From Hansschlegelia plantiphila (GTDB lineage Bacteria > Pseudomonadota > Alphaproteobacteria > Rhizobiales > Methylopilaceae), in contig NZ_BSFI01000007.1 in the NCBI RefSeq assembly GCF_027922265.1, positions 128,755 through 192,754 on the forward strand: DNA of 64,000 nt, given 5' to 3'. Shown piece after piece: positions 36,679 through 46,715 of the stretch. The translations under genes were made by a program, and so were the position numbers. A model generated the notes under the pieces. The model ran no database searches. It was not told the origin of the DNA and saw nothing but the letters and a program-made list of their open reading frames with translations. Position 1 is the first letter of the stretch, and every line of letters begins with the position of its first letter.

Positions 36679-38463
36679 TTGTCCCAAACCGCCGCCCTCG
36701 GAAACCTTCCTGTCTGGAACCTCGCCGATCTCTATTCCGGCGTCGACGCGCCGGAGATCGCGGCGGACCTCGCGCGCGCGGACGCCGACGCGCGCGCCTT
36801 CGAGGAGCGCTACAAGGGAAAGCTCGGCGAACTCGCGGCCTCCGGCGGCCTGATCTCAGCGGTCGAGGATTTCGAGGCGCTCGACGACCTGACCGGCCGG
36901 ATCGCCTCGTTCGCCAGCCTGATCTATTCGCAGAACACCACAGATCCGACGGGCTCGAAGTTCTACGGCGACGTTCAGGAGAAGCTGACCGACGTCTGGT
37001 CGCACCTGCTGTTCTTCAGCCTGGAGATCAATCGGCTCGACGACGCGCTGATCGAGACGGCGATGGCCGAGCCGAAGCTCGGGCGCTACCGGCCGTTCCT
37101 CGAGGACGTCCGCAAGGAGCGGCCGCATCAGCTCGAAGACCGCGTCGAACTGCTGTTCCACGAGAAGTCGGTGACCGGCCGCGGCGCCTGGAACAGGCTT
37201 TATGACGAGACGCTGGCTGCGCTGCGCTTCGACGTCGACGGCGAGGCGATGACGCTTGAGCCGACGCTCAACATGCTCTCGGACCCCGACACCAAGGTCC
37301 GCGAGAAGGGCGCTCATGCGCTGGCGAAGACCTTCAAGGAGAACGTGCGGACCTTCGCGCTCGTCACCAACGTGCTCGCCAAGGACAAGGAGATCTCCGA
37401 CCGCTGGCGGCATTTCGAGGACGTCGCGGACTCGCGCCATCTCGCCAACCGCGTCGAGCGCGAGGTGGTGGACGCGCTGGTCTCGGCGGTGCGCGACGCC
37501 TATCCGCGGCTGTCGCATCGCTATTACAAGCTGAAGGCCAAGTGGTTCGGCGTCGAGGCGCTGGACTTCTGGGACCGCAACGCGCCGCTGCCGACCGCGC
37601 CGACCCGCATCATCAGCTGGGACGAGGCCAAGGCCACGGTGCTCGGCGCCTATGGCGGCTTCGCGCCGGAGATGGCCGACATCGCGCGGCGGTTCTTCGA
37701 CGAGAAGTGGATCGACGCGCCGTCGAGGCCGGGCAAGGCGCCGGGCGCCTTCGCGCACCCGACGGTGCCGTCGGCGCATCCGTATGTCCTGTTGAACTAC
37801 CTGGGTCGCCCCCGCGATGTGATGACGCTCGCCCACGAACTCGGCCACGGCGTGCATCAGGTGCTCGCCGCCCCGAACGGCGCGCTGATGGCGCCGACGC
37901 CGCTGACGCTGGCCGAAACGGCGTCGGTGTTCGGCGAGATGCTGACCTTCCGCGCGTTGCTGAAGGGCACGACCGATCCCGTCCAGCGCAAGGCGATGCT
38001 CGCCTCCAAGGTCGAGGACATGCTGAACACGGTCGTCAGGCAGATCGCGTTCTACACCTTCGAGCGCCGGGTCCACGAGGAGCGCCGCAAGGGCGAAATC
38101 CCGGCCGACCGCCTGAACGAGATCTGGCTTGGCGTGCAGGGCGAGAGCCTCGGACCGTCGATCAGGCTGAACGACGGCTACGAGGTGTTCTGGACCTACA
38201 TCCCGCACTTCATCCACTCGCCGTTCTACGTCTATGCCTACGCGTTCGGCGACTGCCTCGTGAACTCGCTCTATGCGGTCTACGAGGGCGCGGCGGACGG
38301 CTTCGCGGAGCGCTATTTCGCGCTGCTCTCGGCCGGCGGCACGAAGCACCACTCCGATCTGCTCGCGCCGTTCGGGCTCGACGCCGCCGATCCGGCCTTC
38401 TGGCAGACCGGTCTCGGCCTCATCGAGCGGATGATCTCCGAGCTCGAGGCGTTGGAGCAGTAA
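36679..38463 (+). CDS. pepF: M3 family oligoendopeptidase (PepF-type)
   Basis: Cytoplasmic zinc peptidase that cleaves short peptides. 594 residues from TTG 36679, chosen because the text from LSQTAALGNLPVWNLADLY on matches the family start, while the sequence upstream is GC-noise without an ATG. The zinc motif HEXXH is HELGH (residues about 385-389) followed by GVHQ, and the third ligand lies in LAETASVFGEML. Length fits PepF. A terminator hairpin follows. Confidence 0.93.
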   Translation: MSQTAALGNLPVWNLADLYSGVDAPEIAADLARADADARAFEERYKGKLGELAASGGLISAVEDFEALDDLTGRIASFASLIYSQNTTDPTGSKFYGDVQEKLTDVWSHLLFFSLEINRLDDALIETAMAEPKLGRYRPFLEDVRKERPHQLEDRVELLFHEKSVTGRGAWNRLYDETLAALRFDVDGEAMTLEPTLNMLSDPDTKVREKGAHALAKTFKENVRTFALVTNVLAKDKEISDRWRHFEDVADSRHLANRVEREVVDALVSAVRDAYPRLSHRYYKLKAKWFGVEALDFWDRNAPLPTAPTRIISWDEAKATVLGAYGGFAPEMADIARRFFDEKWIDAPSRPGKAPGAFAHPTVPSAHPYVLLNYLGRPRDVMTLAHELGHGVHQVLAAPNGALMAPTPLTLAETASVFGEMLTFRALLKGTTDPVQRKAMLASKVEDMLNTVVRQIAFYTFERRVHEERRKGEIPADRLNEIWLGVQGESLGPSIRLNDGYEVFWTYIPHFIHSPFYVYAYAFGDCLVNSLYAVYEGAADGFAERYFALLSAGGTKHHSDLLAPFGLDAADPAFWQTGLGLIERMISELEALEQ

Positions 38464-38473
38464 CCGGCAACCC

Positions 38474-38513
38474 ACGACGCGGCCTGTCCGAAGCGGACGA
38501 GCCGCGTCGTTTT
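38474..38513 (+). terminator. Rho-independent terminator after the M3 peptidase gene
   Basis: A perfect ten-base stem, ACGACGCGGC with GCCGCGTCGT, encloses an inner TGTCCG/CGGACG stem and is followed by TTTT. It lies eleven bases after the stop codon. Confidence 0.75.
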
Positions 38514-38631
38514 GGCGATCCCATGGATGGCGCCGCTCTCTTGACTTCGGGCCAGTTTCGCAATTTGGCCTGATTCGTTGTCAAAGAGTAAAGACGAGGG
38601 TGCGACCCCGTCGTCGTGAGGCCTGAAGTCC

Positions 38632-39507
38632 ATGTCCATCAATCACCGCGCGAGCGCTCTGCTCGGCGTGGCGGCGTCGGTTCTCGGCGGCGCCGCCTTC
38701 GCCGTCGCCGCTCCCGCGGACGTCCCCAGCGCGCCAGGCGCCGAACAGGCGACGGCGCTGGTGTCCGACGGCGTGCAGCCGAAGGCCGAGAGCGATCCGA
38801 CCTGCCCGAAGATCGTGGTCGAACCGGACGGCGGCGTGTTTCCGCGCCGCGACGACGCCTACAAGGCGACAGTCGAGGGAATCGCTCGCGACTGCGCCGA
38901 TCTCGGCGCCGAAACGATCCTCAAGGTCGCTGTGGTCGGGGAGGGGGAGCGCGACTCGAAGGACGGGCCGAGCTGGTTCAACGCGCCGCTTCGCCTCGCG
39001 GTAAAGGACGCCGAGGGCAAGCCGGTCGAGACCCGCAAGATGAAGGTCAGGGTGCAGTTGCCGACCGGCGTGCAGAAGGTGTCGTTCAACCACCTCGAGG
39101 AGAACGTCTCGCTGCCCCCGGTCGAGGGCGGCTACGCCAACTGGACGGTCGTGGTCGGCTTCGATCCCTCAGGCGGCGGCGCCGAACGCCCGGCGAAGGC
39201 GGTCCGGCGACAGGCGCCGCGCCGCGCCGCCGCGCGCGTGCGCGCTCCGGCCCCGCTGCCGCCGGTCGCGACCGGTGCGGCCGCGGTCATTAGGCCGGCG
39301 GCCGAGCCCGTCGCATCGACGACGATGTTCCAGAAACTCGCAGCCGACAGGACCGCCCGCCAGATCCGCGCGCGCGAGGCCCAGTCCCAGAAGGCGCGCC
39401 AGCAGCAGCTCGCCGCTCGCGTCCCGCAGGCGAGGCCCGCTGTGGCGCCGCGCCCGCAGTCCGCGTCGCCGCAGCCGCCGGCCCGGGTTCGCACCGCTTC
39501 GGAGTAA
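38632..39507 (+). CDS. Secreted protein of unknown function
   Basis: 291 residues: signal peptide (about 1-27), then a compact domain (about 55-180) with two cysteines (PTCPKIVV and ARDCADLG), beta-rich character and WTVVVGFDPSG at its end. The C-terminal third is a basic Ala/Pro/Arg-rich tail. The domain reminds me of hypothetical rhizobial proteins whose Cys-bearing IVVEPDGG core recurs, but I cannot name a family. It stands alone between the peptidase gene and the atp terminator. Confidence 0.78.
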   Translation: MSINHRASALLGVAASVLGGAAFAVAAPADVPSAPGAEQATALVSDGVQPKAESDPTCPKIVVEPDGGVFPRRDDAYKATVEGIARDCADLGAETILKVAVVGEGERDSKDGPSWFNAPLRLAVKDAEGKPVETRKMKVRVQLPTGVQKVSFNHLEENVSLPPVEGGYANWTVVVGFDPSGGGAERPAKAVRRQAPRRAAARVRAPAPLPPVATGAAAVIRPAAEPVASTTMFQKLAADRTARQIRAREAQSQKARQQQLAARVPQARPAVAPRPQSASPQPPARVRTASE

Positions 39508-39573
39508 GGCGGCGTCCGGCGGCCGGAAATCTCCAGCCGCCCCGGTCGTTGCGCGGCTCTCCAACCACCGACG

Positions 39574-39600
39574 AAAAAGGCCGCCCGGAGGCGGCCTGAT
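39574..39600 (-). terminator. Terminator of the atp F0 operon
   Basis: On the minus strand, AGGCCGCC-N4-GGCGGCCTTTTTC forms an eight-base stem followed by five Ts, 27 bases beyond atpF's stop. The stem could also stop plus-strand transcripts, but there the T tract is missing. Confidence 0.85.
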
Positions 39601-39626
39601 ATCACGTCGTGACGCGCCGGCGGCGA

Positions 39627-40109
39627 TCAGTTCAACTTGGCGCGGACCTCGCTTACGCCGCGCTCGAACAGCGAGTCGCCGAGCCCGTCCTTGACCTGGG
39701 CGCTCAGCACCCGCTCCGCGGCGGCGACGGCTGCGTCCGCCGCGGCTGCGCGGACTTCGGCGATCGCCTGGCTCTCGGCGAGCGCGATCTTCTGCTCGGC
39801 CGCCTTCGTGCGGCGCGCGACGAACTCCTCGGCCTTCGCCTTGGCGGCGAGGGCGAAGCCGGCGGCGTCCTTCCTGGCGTTCTCGACGATGACCTTGGCG
39901 TCCTGCTCGGCCTCTTCGCGCTTGCGCTTGTATTCGGCGAGCAGCTTCTGCGCCTCTTCACGCAGCGCGCGGGCGTGGTCGAGCTCGGCCTTGATCCTGG
40001 CCGCGCGCTGGTCGAGCGCTCCCGTGATCTTCTTGGGCACGCCGACATAGACGACGATGCCGAGGAAGATCACGAAGGCGACGGCGACCCAGAGTTCTGC
40101 GCTTCCCAT
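39627..40109 (-). CDS. atpF: ATP synthase F0 subunit b
   Basis: Stalk subunit that ties F1 to the membrane. 160 residues: one N-terminal membrane helix (about 5-25, ELWVAVAFVIFLGIVVYVGV) and then a long charged coiled coil rich in Ala, Glu and Lys. Last gene of the F0 operon, 14 bases after b'. Confidence 0.96.
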   Translation of the reverse strand: MGSAELWVAVAFVIFLGIVVYVGVPKKITGALDQRAARIKAELDHARALREEAQKLLAEYKRKREEAEQDAKVIVENARKDAAGFALAAKAKAEEFVARRTKAAEQKIALAESQAIAEVRAAAADAAVAAAERVLSAQVKDGLGDSLFERGVSEVRAKLN

Positions 40110-40123
40110 CCCACGTCTCTCCG

Positions 40124-40738
40124 TCAGGCCGCGAGCGAGGCGTCGACCGCCTGCTCGATCTCGGGCGCCGCGGGCGCCTTGCCGGTCAGCCGCTCGACGA
40201 TCGCCGAGCCGGCCTCGATCGCGATGCCGCGCACATTGCCGAGCGCGGCGGTCTTGGCCGCCGCGATCTGAGCGTCGGCCGTCTCGAGCTTGGCGTTGAG
40301 CTCGGCCTCGAGCTTGCGGCGCGCCTCGCCGGCTTCCGCGGTCGAGCGCTCATGCATCGCGGTCGCGATCGATTGAGCTTCGGCGCGGGCGTCCGCGAGC
40401 TCCTTCTCGTAGGCCTGGATCGCCGCGTCCGTCTCCTTCTTCAGCCGGTTGGCCTCGGAGATGTCGGCGGAGATCTTCTCCATCCGGCCTTCGATGATGT
40501 TCTGGACGCGCGGCAGCGCGACCGTCTTCATCAGCCAGTAGAGCGCCCCGAAGAAGATCGCGAGCCACAGCAGCTGGCCCGCGAAGGTCGAGGAGTTGAA
40601 CGGCGGGAACGGCGCGCCGTGGCCCGCTCCATGCCCGCCGCCCGGCGCTTCCGTGCCGGCGGCGTGCGTCTCCGCAGGCGCGTGGTCCGCCTGGGCGAGC
40701 ATGAAGGTCTGGCCGGCCGGGCCGACGCTCTCGGTCAT
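40124..40738 (-). CDS. atpG: ATP synthase F0 subunit b'
   Basis: Second stalk subunit, as in photosynthetic bacteria and most Rhizobiales. 204 residues: a His/Gly-rich N-terminus, the FPPFNSSTFAGQLLWL membrane helix (about 50-75), then a coiled coil to the end. ATG 40738 is preferred because GGAG lies six bases upstream; an in-frame ATG at 40750 sits on that ribosome binding site. The gene name atpG is used by several annotators for b', but elsewhere it means the gamma subunit. Confidence 0.94.
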   Translation of the reverse strand: MTESVGPAGQTFMLAQADHAPAETHAAGTEAPGGGHGAGHGAPFPPFNSSTFAGQLLWLAIFFGALYWLMKTVALPRVQNIIEGRMEKISADISEANRLKKETDAAIQAYEKELADARAEAQSIATAMHERSTAEAGEARRKLEAELNAKLETADAQIAAAKTAALGNVRGIAIEAGSAIVERLTGKAPAAPEIEQAVDASLAA

Positions 40739-40799
40739 CGCGATCTCCATGCGCTCGCGCGGGGCTCAGCGGAGCCCTGCGCAAGTCCTTTCGGGCTGA

Positions 40800-41024
40800 T
40801 CAGACGGCGAACAGCAGGAGGAGCGCGACGAGCAGCGAGAAGATGCCGAGCGCTTCCGTCACCGCGAAGCCGAAGATCAGACGGGCGAACTGGCCGTCGG
40901 CGGCCGACGGGTTGCGCAGCGCGCCCGCGAGGTAGGCCGCGAAGATCTGGCCGACGCCGATGCCGGCGCCGGCGAGGCCGATGGTCGCGAGACCAGCGCC
41001 GATGTACTTGCCCATCTCTTCCAT
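40800..41024 (-). CDS. atpE: ATP synthase F0 subunit c
   Basis: Proteolipid ring subunit, 74 residues, two membrane helices joined by the polar loop ALRNPSA. The proton-binding carboxylate is E57 in [13 protein letters not shown]. No sodium-type residues are apparent, so this is a proton ring. GGAG precedes the start. Confidence 0.97.
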   Translation of the reverse strand: MEEMGKYIGAGLATIGLAGAGIGVGQIFAAYLAGALRNPSAADGQFARLIFGFAVTEALGIFSLLVALLLLFAV

Positions 41025-41102
41025 GGTGATGCTCCTTGAGACTTCTGTTCGTTCGTCGAAAAGGGTGAAGGCGTCCGCCTGGCCGGGACGGCTCGAGACC
41101 GT

Positions 41103-41849
41103 TCAGTGGCCGGGGTGAAGGGCGTCGTTGAGGTAGATGCAGGTCAGGATCGTGAACACGTAGGCCTGCAGGAAGGCGACGAGAAACTCGAGAGCCGTGA
41201 TCGCGACCGCCATGAACAGCGGCAGGACGCCGACCGCGAGCCCGAGCGCGCCGAGGCTCGCCGACAGCATGGTCACGAAGCCCGCGAACACCTTCAGCGT
41301 GATGTGCCCGGCCAGCATGTTGGCGAACAGACGGACGCTGAGGCTGATCGGGCGCGACACGAAGGAGATCACCTCGATCAGCACCACGAGCGGCAGGATG
41401 TAGACCGGGATCCCGTGAGGCACGAACAGCTTCAGGAAGCCCACGCCGTTCTTCATGAAGCCGTAAATGATGACGGTGAGGATCACCGCCATCGCCAGCG
41501 CGAAGGTGACGATCAGGTGGCTCGCGACCGTGAAGGTGTACGGCACCAGCCCGATCAGGTTCGACACCAGGATGAACATGAACAGCGAGAACACGAAGGG
41601 GAAGAACCGCATCCCCTCGCGTCCGGTCGTCTGGTGCATGGTGTGCGAGACGAACTCGTAGGACATCTCGGCGAGCGACTGCCAGCGTCCCGGCACCAGC
41701 GTGCGCGCGGAGGTCGCGAGCAGCAGGAAGCCGGTCACCACGGCGACCGTCAGGCCCATATAGAAGGCGGAGTTCGTGAAGGCGAAGGTCCCGTCCCCGA
41801 TCAGGGGGACGATCTGGAACTGGTGGATCGGATCGGTGTCGCCGGCCAT
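41103..41849 (-). CDS. atpB: ATP synthase F0 subunit a
   Basis: Proton channel subunit that works against the c ring. 248 residues from ATG 41849, five or six helices. The essential arginine is in [13 protein letters not shown], and the C-terminal helix contains the conserved [16 protein letters not shown] stretch. A frame upstream of this ATG exists but is basic and not family-like. Confidence 0.97.
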   Translation of the reverse strand: MAGDTDPIHQFQIVPLIGDGTFAFTNSAFYMGLTVAVVTGFLLLATSARTLVPGRWQSLAEMSYEFVSHTMHQTTGREGMRFFPFVFSLFMFILVSNLIGLVPYTFTVASHLIVTFALAMAVILTVIIYGFMKNGVGFLKLFVPHGIPVYILPLVVLIEVISFVSRPISLSVRLFANMLAGHITLKVFAGFVTMLSASLGALGLAVGVLPLFMAVAITALEFLVAFLQAYVFTILTCIYLNDALHPGH

Positions 41850-41936
41850 CGTTCCCTTGGATCCTGTCTCGGCGCGCGCCATCCGGCGGCGCCGCCCTTG
41901 CTGCACAAACCCTGCGGATCGTTCGATCCGCCGGGA

Positions 41937-42293
41937 TCAGTCACTTCCCGGCCCGGCCGACAGGCCCGCCGAGCGCATCACGTTCAGCACGCCGGCCGCA
42001 AAGCCGATCATCAGGAAGACGATGAGCCCCCACGGCTTCGTCCCCAGCACGTAGTCGAAGGCCCAGCCCACGAGCGCGCCGGCGACGACGCCGGCGACGA
42101 ACTCCGAACTCAGCCTGAGCGCACGCGCAAGACCCGCGGCGTCGGATCGCGTTTTCCGCTCTCCGGCGTCTTGGGCCGCGCCTGCATCCGAGCGCTGCGT
42201 CAGCTCACGGCCGAGGCGGTCGAGCCGCCCCGAGAGATCGCCTTCGCCTTCCGGCGCCGGGCCTCCCGAATGTCCGTCTGAGCCTTGCGTCAT
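41937..42293 (-). CDS. atpI: AtpI family F0 assembly protein
   Basis: 118 residues: a long polar N-terminus and two membrane helices at about 65-85 and 90-110 (GVVAGALVGWAFDYVLGTKPWGLIV), the AtpI/Wza-like pattern. AtpI helps c-ring assembly and magnesium handling. First gene of the operon; atpB follows after 87 bases. The F1 genes must lie elsewhere, as is normal in this group. Confidence 0.93.
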   Translation of the reverse strand: MTQGSDGHSGGPAPEGEGDLSGRLDRLGRELTQRSDAGAAQDAGERKTRSDAAGLARALRLSSEFVAGVVAGALVGWAFDYVLGTKPWGLIVFLMIGFAAGVLNVMRSAGLSAGPGSD

Positions 42294-42348
42294 GTCGCGT
42301 CAGCCTTCCGGACCTCCGGAGCCGCCGACGCCCCCTGAAACCGCGGGC

Positions 42349-42377
42349 ACCCTATTTTTTGCGTCCGGGCCTGTCAA
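42349..42377 (-). promoter_or_regulatory. Housekeeping promoter of the atp F0 operon
   Basis: Read on the minus strand: TTGACA (42377-42372), a 17-base spacer and TAGGGT (42354-42349), 56 bases before atpI's ATG. The -35 is a perfect consensus; the -10 is moderate and the spacer includes an A6 run next to it. This is the cleanest promoter in the window. Confidence 0.75.
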
Positions 42378-42509
42378 GGTTCCGCCGCAAAGTAGTAAGT
42401 CCTTGATAAGAAAGACAAATCTGCCGTGATTTGGGCGTTTCGAGGATGCGCCCGCTCACGATGTCGTCGATCGTGGCTCAAACGGCCGGGAATCGCGGCC
42501 GCCCCGCCT

Positions 42510-45500
42510 CTATACCGCCTCGGCAAGCCGCTCGGCGGTCTGGAGGTCGACCGACACGAGCTGGCTGACGCCGCGCTCCACCATGGTGACGCCGAGCAGG
42601 CGATCCATTCGCGCCATCGTGATCGGGTTGTGCGTGATCGTGAGGAAGCGCGTGGTCGTGGTCCGCGCCATCTCGGCGAGCAAGGCGCAGAATCGCTCGA
42701 CATTGGCGTCGTCGAGCGGCGCGTCGACCTCGTCGAGCACGCAGACCGGCGCGGGATTGGTGAGGAACACCGCGAAGACCAGAGCGAGCGCTGCAAGCGC
42801 CTGCTCGCCGCCCGAGAGAAGGGAGAGCGTCTGGGGCTTCTTGCCCGGGGGCTTGGCGATGATCTCGAGCCCGGCCTCGAGCGGATCGTCGGACTCGACC
42901 AGCTCCAGCCGCGCCTCTCCGCCCTCGAAGAGGGTCTCGAACAGGCGGCGGAAATGTCCGTCGACCACCTCGAAGGCGGCGAGCAGGCGGTTGCGGCCCT
43001 CCTGGTTGAGCGAGCGGACGGCCGCGCGCAGCCGGGCGATCGCCTCAGTCAGGTCCTCGCGCTCGGCGATCAGCGTGTTCCGGCTGGTCTCGGCCTCCTC
43101 CAGATCCTGCTCGGCGCGCAGGTTGACGGGCCCAAGCCGCTCGCGCGCGGCGATCGCGCGCGCGAGCCGCTCCTCGACCGCCTCGACCGGCTGGCGGGGA
43201 ACGTCGGCGAGCTGACCCGCGAGTTCGGCGGGCGTCAGGCCCCGCGCCTCCATGATGCGCTCCGCCGATTCCGCGGACCTTTCACGGGCCGCCTCCAGCC
43301 TCGCGCCGGCGCGGGCGGTCTCCTCGCGGGTTTCGCTCAAGCGATCGAGCGCCGCACGGCCGGCCTTGCCGTCCTCGCGATGCGCAGCTTCCGCAACCGC
43401 GAGGGCGTCGGCGGCTGCGCGCGACTTCGTCTCGGCTTCGCCGAGCGCGCCCTTCAGCAGCCGGCGCTTCTCGGCGAGTTCGTCCGGCCGCTCGCTCAGC
43501 GCCTCGCGCTCGTCCGTCACCTCGATGCGGCGGGCGGAAAGGTCGGCGAGCCGGGCCGCCGCCCCTTCCTTGCGGCGCGTCCAGGAGGCGACGCCGCCGG
43601 CGAGCTCCTCGCGCCGCGCGACGCGGCGTCGGGCTTCCGCCGCCATGGCCTCGACCTCGGCGCGCCGCGCCGCGGCCTCGCGCCGGGCGTCGGCGACCGC
43701 GGCCTTGAGCGCTGCGAACGCCGCCTCGTCCTGCGGGGCGGGGAGGCGGGCGATCGCGTCTCGCGCAGCTTCGGCTGTGGTCTTTGCGGCGACGCGCTGA
43801 GCGGCGACGCGGTTCGCCGCCTCCTCGACCGCCGAGCGGCGCGCCGCGACTTTCGCCCCTGCGCGCTCGGCCGCCGCGTGAGCCTCGCGAGAGGCGTCCG
43901 CCGCCTGACGAGCGGCCTTCGCAGCGTCTCGCGCGGACTTTTCGGCGGCGGCCGCCACCGTCGCCCGGCTGCGCGCGGCGTCGACGATCTCGCGCAGCCG
44001 CAACGCCTCGCCGCGGGCCTCCAGCGCCTCGCGCTCGACCGCCCCCAGCCGGTTCTTCTCGGTCAGCCTTCGGGCGGCCGGCGTCGGCGCGTCGGCCGCG
44101 AGCGTCAGGCCGTCCCAGCGCCAGAGATCGCCCTCGCGGCTGACCAGCCGCTGTCCTGGCGCGAGAGACGCGCGCAGCCGTTCACCGTCAGCGCGCTCGA
44201 CGACGCCGATCTGCTCGAGCCTCCGCTTCAGTTCGGGCGGAGCGACGACATGCGCGCTCAAAGGCCGCGCGCCGTCAGGCAACGCGGTATCGGACGCGCC
44301 GGGGACCACGGTCCAGCGGGCGGACGAGCGCGGATCGATCGCGGCGTCGAGATCGTCGCCGAGCGCGGCGCCGAGGGCGGTCTCGAAGCCGGGATCGACC
44401 AGCAACAGGTCGACAACCGGCGGATAGACCCGCGCGCCGTCCGTGGCGAGCAGCTTGGAGAGCGTCCGCGCCTCGGTGGTGAGCCGTTCGGCGAGGGCGT
44501 TGGATTGGGCCGCCGGCGCGCGGGCCGCCTGCTCGGCGTTGCGTGCGGCGGCATGGGCCGCCTCCGCCTCTTCCGCCGCGCGCTCGGCCTCCGCGAGCCG
44601 CGCCCGGTCGGCTTCCGCGCGCCGGCCGAGTTCGGCGACATCGCCCTCGCGGGCGGCTTCGGCCTCCAGCCGGCGCGCTTCGGTCTCGATCTCGCGGGTC
44701 TCGCGTTCGAGCGAGGCGACGAGGCGCGAGGCCTCGTCCAGCCGGCGCTCGAGGTCGCGGCGTTCGGCCGTGCGGGCGGCCTGCGCCTCGTTCGCCCTCG
44801 CAAGCTCGGCTTCGGCCGCGGCAGTCGCCGCCTCGGCGGCCGCAAGCCGCGCCGCGGCCTCTGCGCCATCGCCGACGTCTTGCTCGGGCTGGAGCGCCGT
44901 AAGCTCGCGCTCCAGCGCGTCGAGCGTGGTCGCGGCGTCGGCCGCCAGGGCCTGCTCGCGGGCGAAGTCGCCGTCGATCTGGACGAGCCGGTCGGCAAGC
45001 TCCTTCAGCCGGGCGCGGGCGCGGGTCTCCTCGCCCTCGAGCGCGCCGGCCTCCTGAACCAGACGGCGAAGGCCGGCCTCCGCCTCGGTCGCGGCGAGGC
45101 GCGCCTGCTCCAGCACATGGGCGGCGACCGCCGCCGCGCGCGCCGCCTCGCCCTGAACGCGCATGGCTTCGGCGACGGACGCCAGCGCCGCCGCTTCCGC
45201 CTGTTCCGCCGCCAGCACGCCGGAGGCCGCGGTTTCGTGGCGCATCAGCAGGGAGAGGCCTTCCGCCGCGCGGATCTCGTCGCTCAAGCTCCGGTAGCGC
45301 TCGGCGCCGCGCGCCTGTTTGCGCAGCGTGTCGGCGCGGTCGGCGAGCTGCCCGAGCACATCCTCGACGCGAGTGAGGTTCTGCTCGGCGCCGGTGAGGC
45401 GCATCTCCGCCTCGCGCCGGCGGGCGTGCAGCCCGGCGACGCCCGCCGCCTCCTCCAGGATGCGGCGGCGCTGCTCGGGCTTGGCGTTGATGATCTCGCC

Positions 45501-45947
45501 GACGCGGCCCTGGCCGACCAGCGCCGGCGAACGCGGCCCGGAGGAGGCGTCGGCGAACAGCAGCTGCACGTCGCGGGCGCGGGCCTCGCGGCCGTTGATG
45601 CGGTAGAGCGAGCCGAGCCCGCGCGAGATCTTGCGGCTGACCTCGATCTCCGGCGAATCGTTGAAGGCTTCCGGCGCGGTGCGCGCGGAATTGTCGAGGG
45701 TGAGCGAGACTTCGGCGTGGTTGCGGGCGGGGCGGCCGCCGGAGCCGCCGAAGATGACGTCGTCCATGCCGGAGGCGCGCAGGCTCTTGAACGAGCTCTC
45801 GCCCATCACCCAGCGCAGCGCCTCGACGAGGTTCGACTTGCCGCAGCCGTTCGGGCCGACGATGCCGGTCAGCCCGGGCTCGATCGGCGCCTCAGTGGCG
45901 TCGACGAAGGTCTTGAAGCCGGAGAGACGGAGCCGGGTGAAGTTCAC
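42510..45947 (-). CDS. smc: Chromosome partition ATPase SMC
   Basis: Condenses and organises newly replicated chromosomes with ScpA/ScpB. 1145 residues. N-terminal head with Walker A GPNGCGKSN (about 31-39) and Q-loop; two long Ala/Glu/Arg-rich coiled coils; a hinge near residues 500-640 (GARVYPPVVDLLLVDPGFE); C-terminal head with signature LLSGGEQALAALAL and Walker B VCVLDEVDAPLDD. The DsbA-like gene lies directly upstream, as is usual in Rhizobiales. Because of the extreme GC skew of its coiled coil, long open frames also occur antisense. Confidence 0.97.
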   Translation of the reverse strand: MNFTRLRLSGFKTFVDATEAPIEPGLTGIVGPNGCGKSNLVEALRWVMGESSFKSLRASGMDDVIFGGSGGRPARNHAEVSLTLDNSARTAPEAFNDSPEIEVSRKISRGLGSLYRINGREARARDVQLLFADASSGPRSPALVGQGRVGEIINAKPEQRRRILEEAAGVAGLHARRREAEMRLTGAEQNLTRVEDVLGQLADRADTLRKQARGAERYRSLSDEIRAAEGLSLLMRHETAASGVLAAEQAEAAALASVAEAMRVQGEAARAAAVAAHVLEQARLAATEAEAGLRRLVQEAGALEGEETRARARLKELADRLVQIDGDFAREQALAADAATTLDALERELTALQPEQDVGDGAEAAARLAAAEAATAAAEAELARANEAQAARTAERRDLERRLDEASRLVASLERETREIETEARRLEAEAAREGDVAELGRRAEADRARLAEAERAAEEAEAAHAAARNAEQAARAPAAQSNALAERLTTEARTLSKLLATDGARVYPPVVDLLLVDPGFETALGAALGDDLDAAIDPRSSARWTVVPGASDTALPDGARPLSAHVVAPPELKRRLEQIGVVERADGERLRASLAPGQRLVSREGDLWRWDGLTLAADAPTPAARRLTEKNRLGAVEREALEARGEALRLREIVDAARSRATVAAAAEKSARDAAKAARQAADASREAHAAAERAGAKVAARRSAVEEAANRVAAQRVAAKTTAEAARDAIARLPAPQDEAAFAALKAAVADARREAAARRAEVEAMAAEARRRVARREELAGGVASWTRRKEGAAARLADLSARRIEVTDEREALSERPDELAEKRRLLKGALGEAETKSRAAADALAVAEAAHREDGKAGRAALDRLSETREETARAGARLEAARERSAESAERIMEARGLTPAELAGQLADVPRQPVEAVEERLARAIAARERLGPVNLRAEQDLEEAETSRNTLIAEREDLTEAIARLRAAVRSLNQEGRNRLLAAFEVVDGHFRRLFETLFEGGEARLELVESDDPLEAGLEIIAKPPGKKPQTLSLLSGGEQALAALALVFAVFLTNPAPVCVLDEVDAPLDDANVERFCALLAEMARTTTTRFLTITHNPITMARMDRLLGVTMVERGVSQLVSVDLQTAERLAEAV

Positions 45948-46049
45948 GGGCTGGCCCCCGTCCCGGCGCTTCGCGTCGCTACCGTTGCGGCGCGGCGGGC
46001 ATGGCCGCCGCCCGACGCGGCGCAGGCAGGCTCAAGGCCTGCGAAGATC

Positions 46050-46715
46050 TCAGGCCTTTTCGAGCAGCGGCTGCAGGATCTTCTCGAGGTCGGCAAATTC
46101 GATGGCCCCCCGGTAGATCTTCCCGTTGATGAAGAAGGTCGGCGTCGAATTCACCCCGAACTTCTCGACTGCGCGCTCACGCACTGCGTTCACACCGTCG
46201 AGCAGCTCCTGATTCGTCAAGCAGGCCTGAAAGCTCTCCTGTGTGAAACCCATCTGCTTGGCGAGCGCCTGAAGGCCCTCGACCGGCTTGTCGGCGTAGG
46301 CCCACTGCTTCTGTTCCTTGAACAGCAGGTCGACGACCGGGAAGAATTTGTCGTCCCCCGCGCAGCGGGCGATCATGAAGCCGGCGGCGGCGAGCGGATC
46401 GAGCGGGAACTCGCGCAGGATGAATTTCACCTTGCCGGCGTCGATGTACTGCTCCTTCAGCTTCGGGAAGGTGTCGGCGGCAAAATGGGCGCAGTGCCCG
46501 CAAGTCATCGAGGCGTATTCGATGATCGTGACCGGCGCGTCGGCCTTGCCCTCGACCTTGTCGCCGAGAGGGCCGGCGACCGCGAGCTCCTGCGGATCGG
46601 GCGCCTGGGCGGAGGCCTCGGAGACGAAGCCGAACGGACGCAGCAGCGACATCGCCGCAAAGCCCGCGGCGGACAAAGCGGCGGTTTCCAGAAGACGGCG
46701 GCGGGTCAGCGTCAC
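46050..46715 (-). CDS. DsbA family thiol:disulfide oxidoreductase
   Basis: 221 residues from GTG 46715 (GAGGAA seven bases upstream). The N-terminus TLTRRRLLETAALSAAGF has arginines before a hydrophobic stretch, fitting a Tat-like or Sec signal. The thioredoxin fold follows, with active site CGHC (in SMTCGHCAHFAADTFP) and the cis-proline loop NSTPTFFINGK. DsbG/DsbA-like and periplasmic. It lies between the DUF721 gene and smc, all on one strand. Confidence 0.94.
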   Translation of the reverse strand: MTLTRRRLLETAALSAAGFAAMSLLRPFGFVSEASAQAPDPQELAVAGPLGDKVEGKADAPVTIIEYASMTCGHCAHFAADTFPKLKEQYIDAGKVKFILREFPLDPLAAAGFMIARCAGDDKFFPVVDLLFKEQKQWAYADKPVEGLQALAKQMGFTQESFQACLTNQELLDGVNAVRERAVEKFGVNSTPTFFINGKIYRGAIEFADLEKILQPLLEKA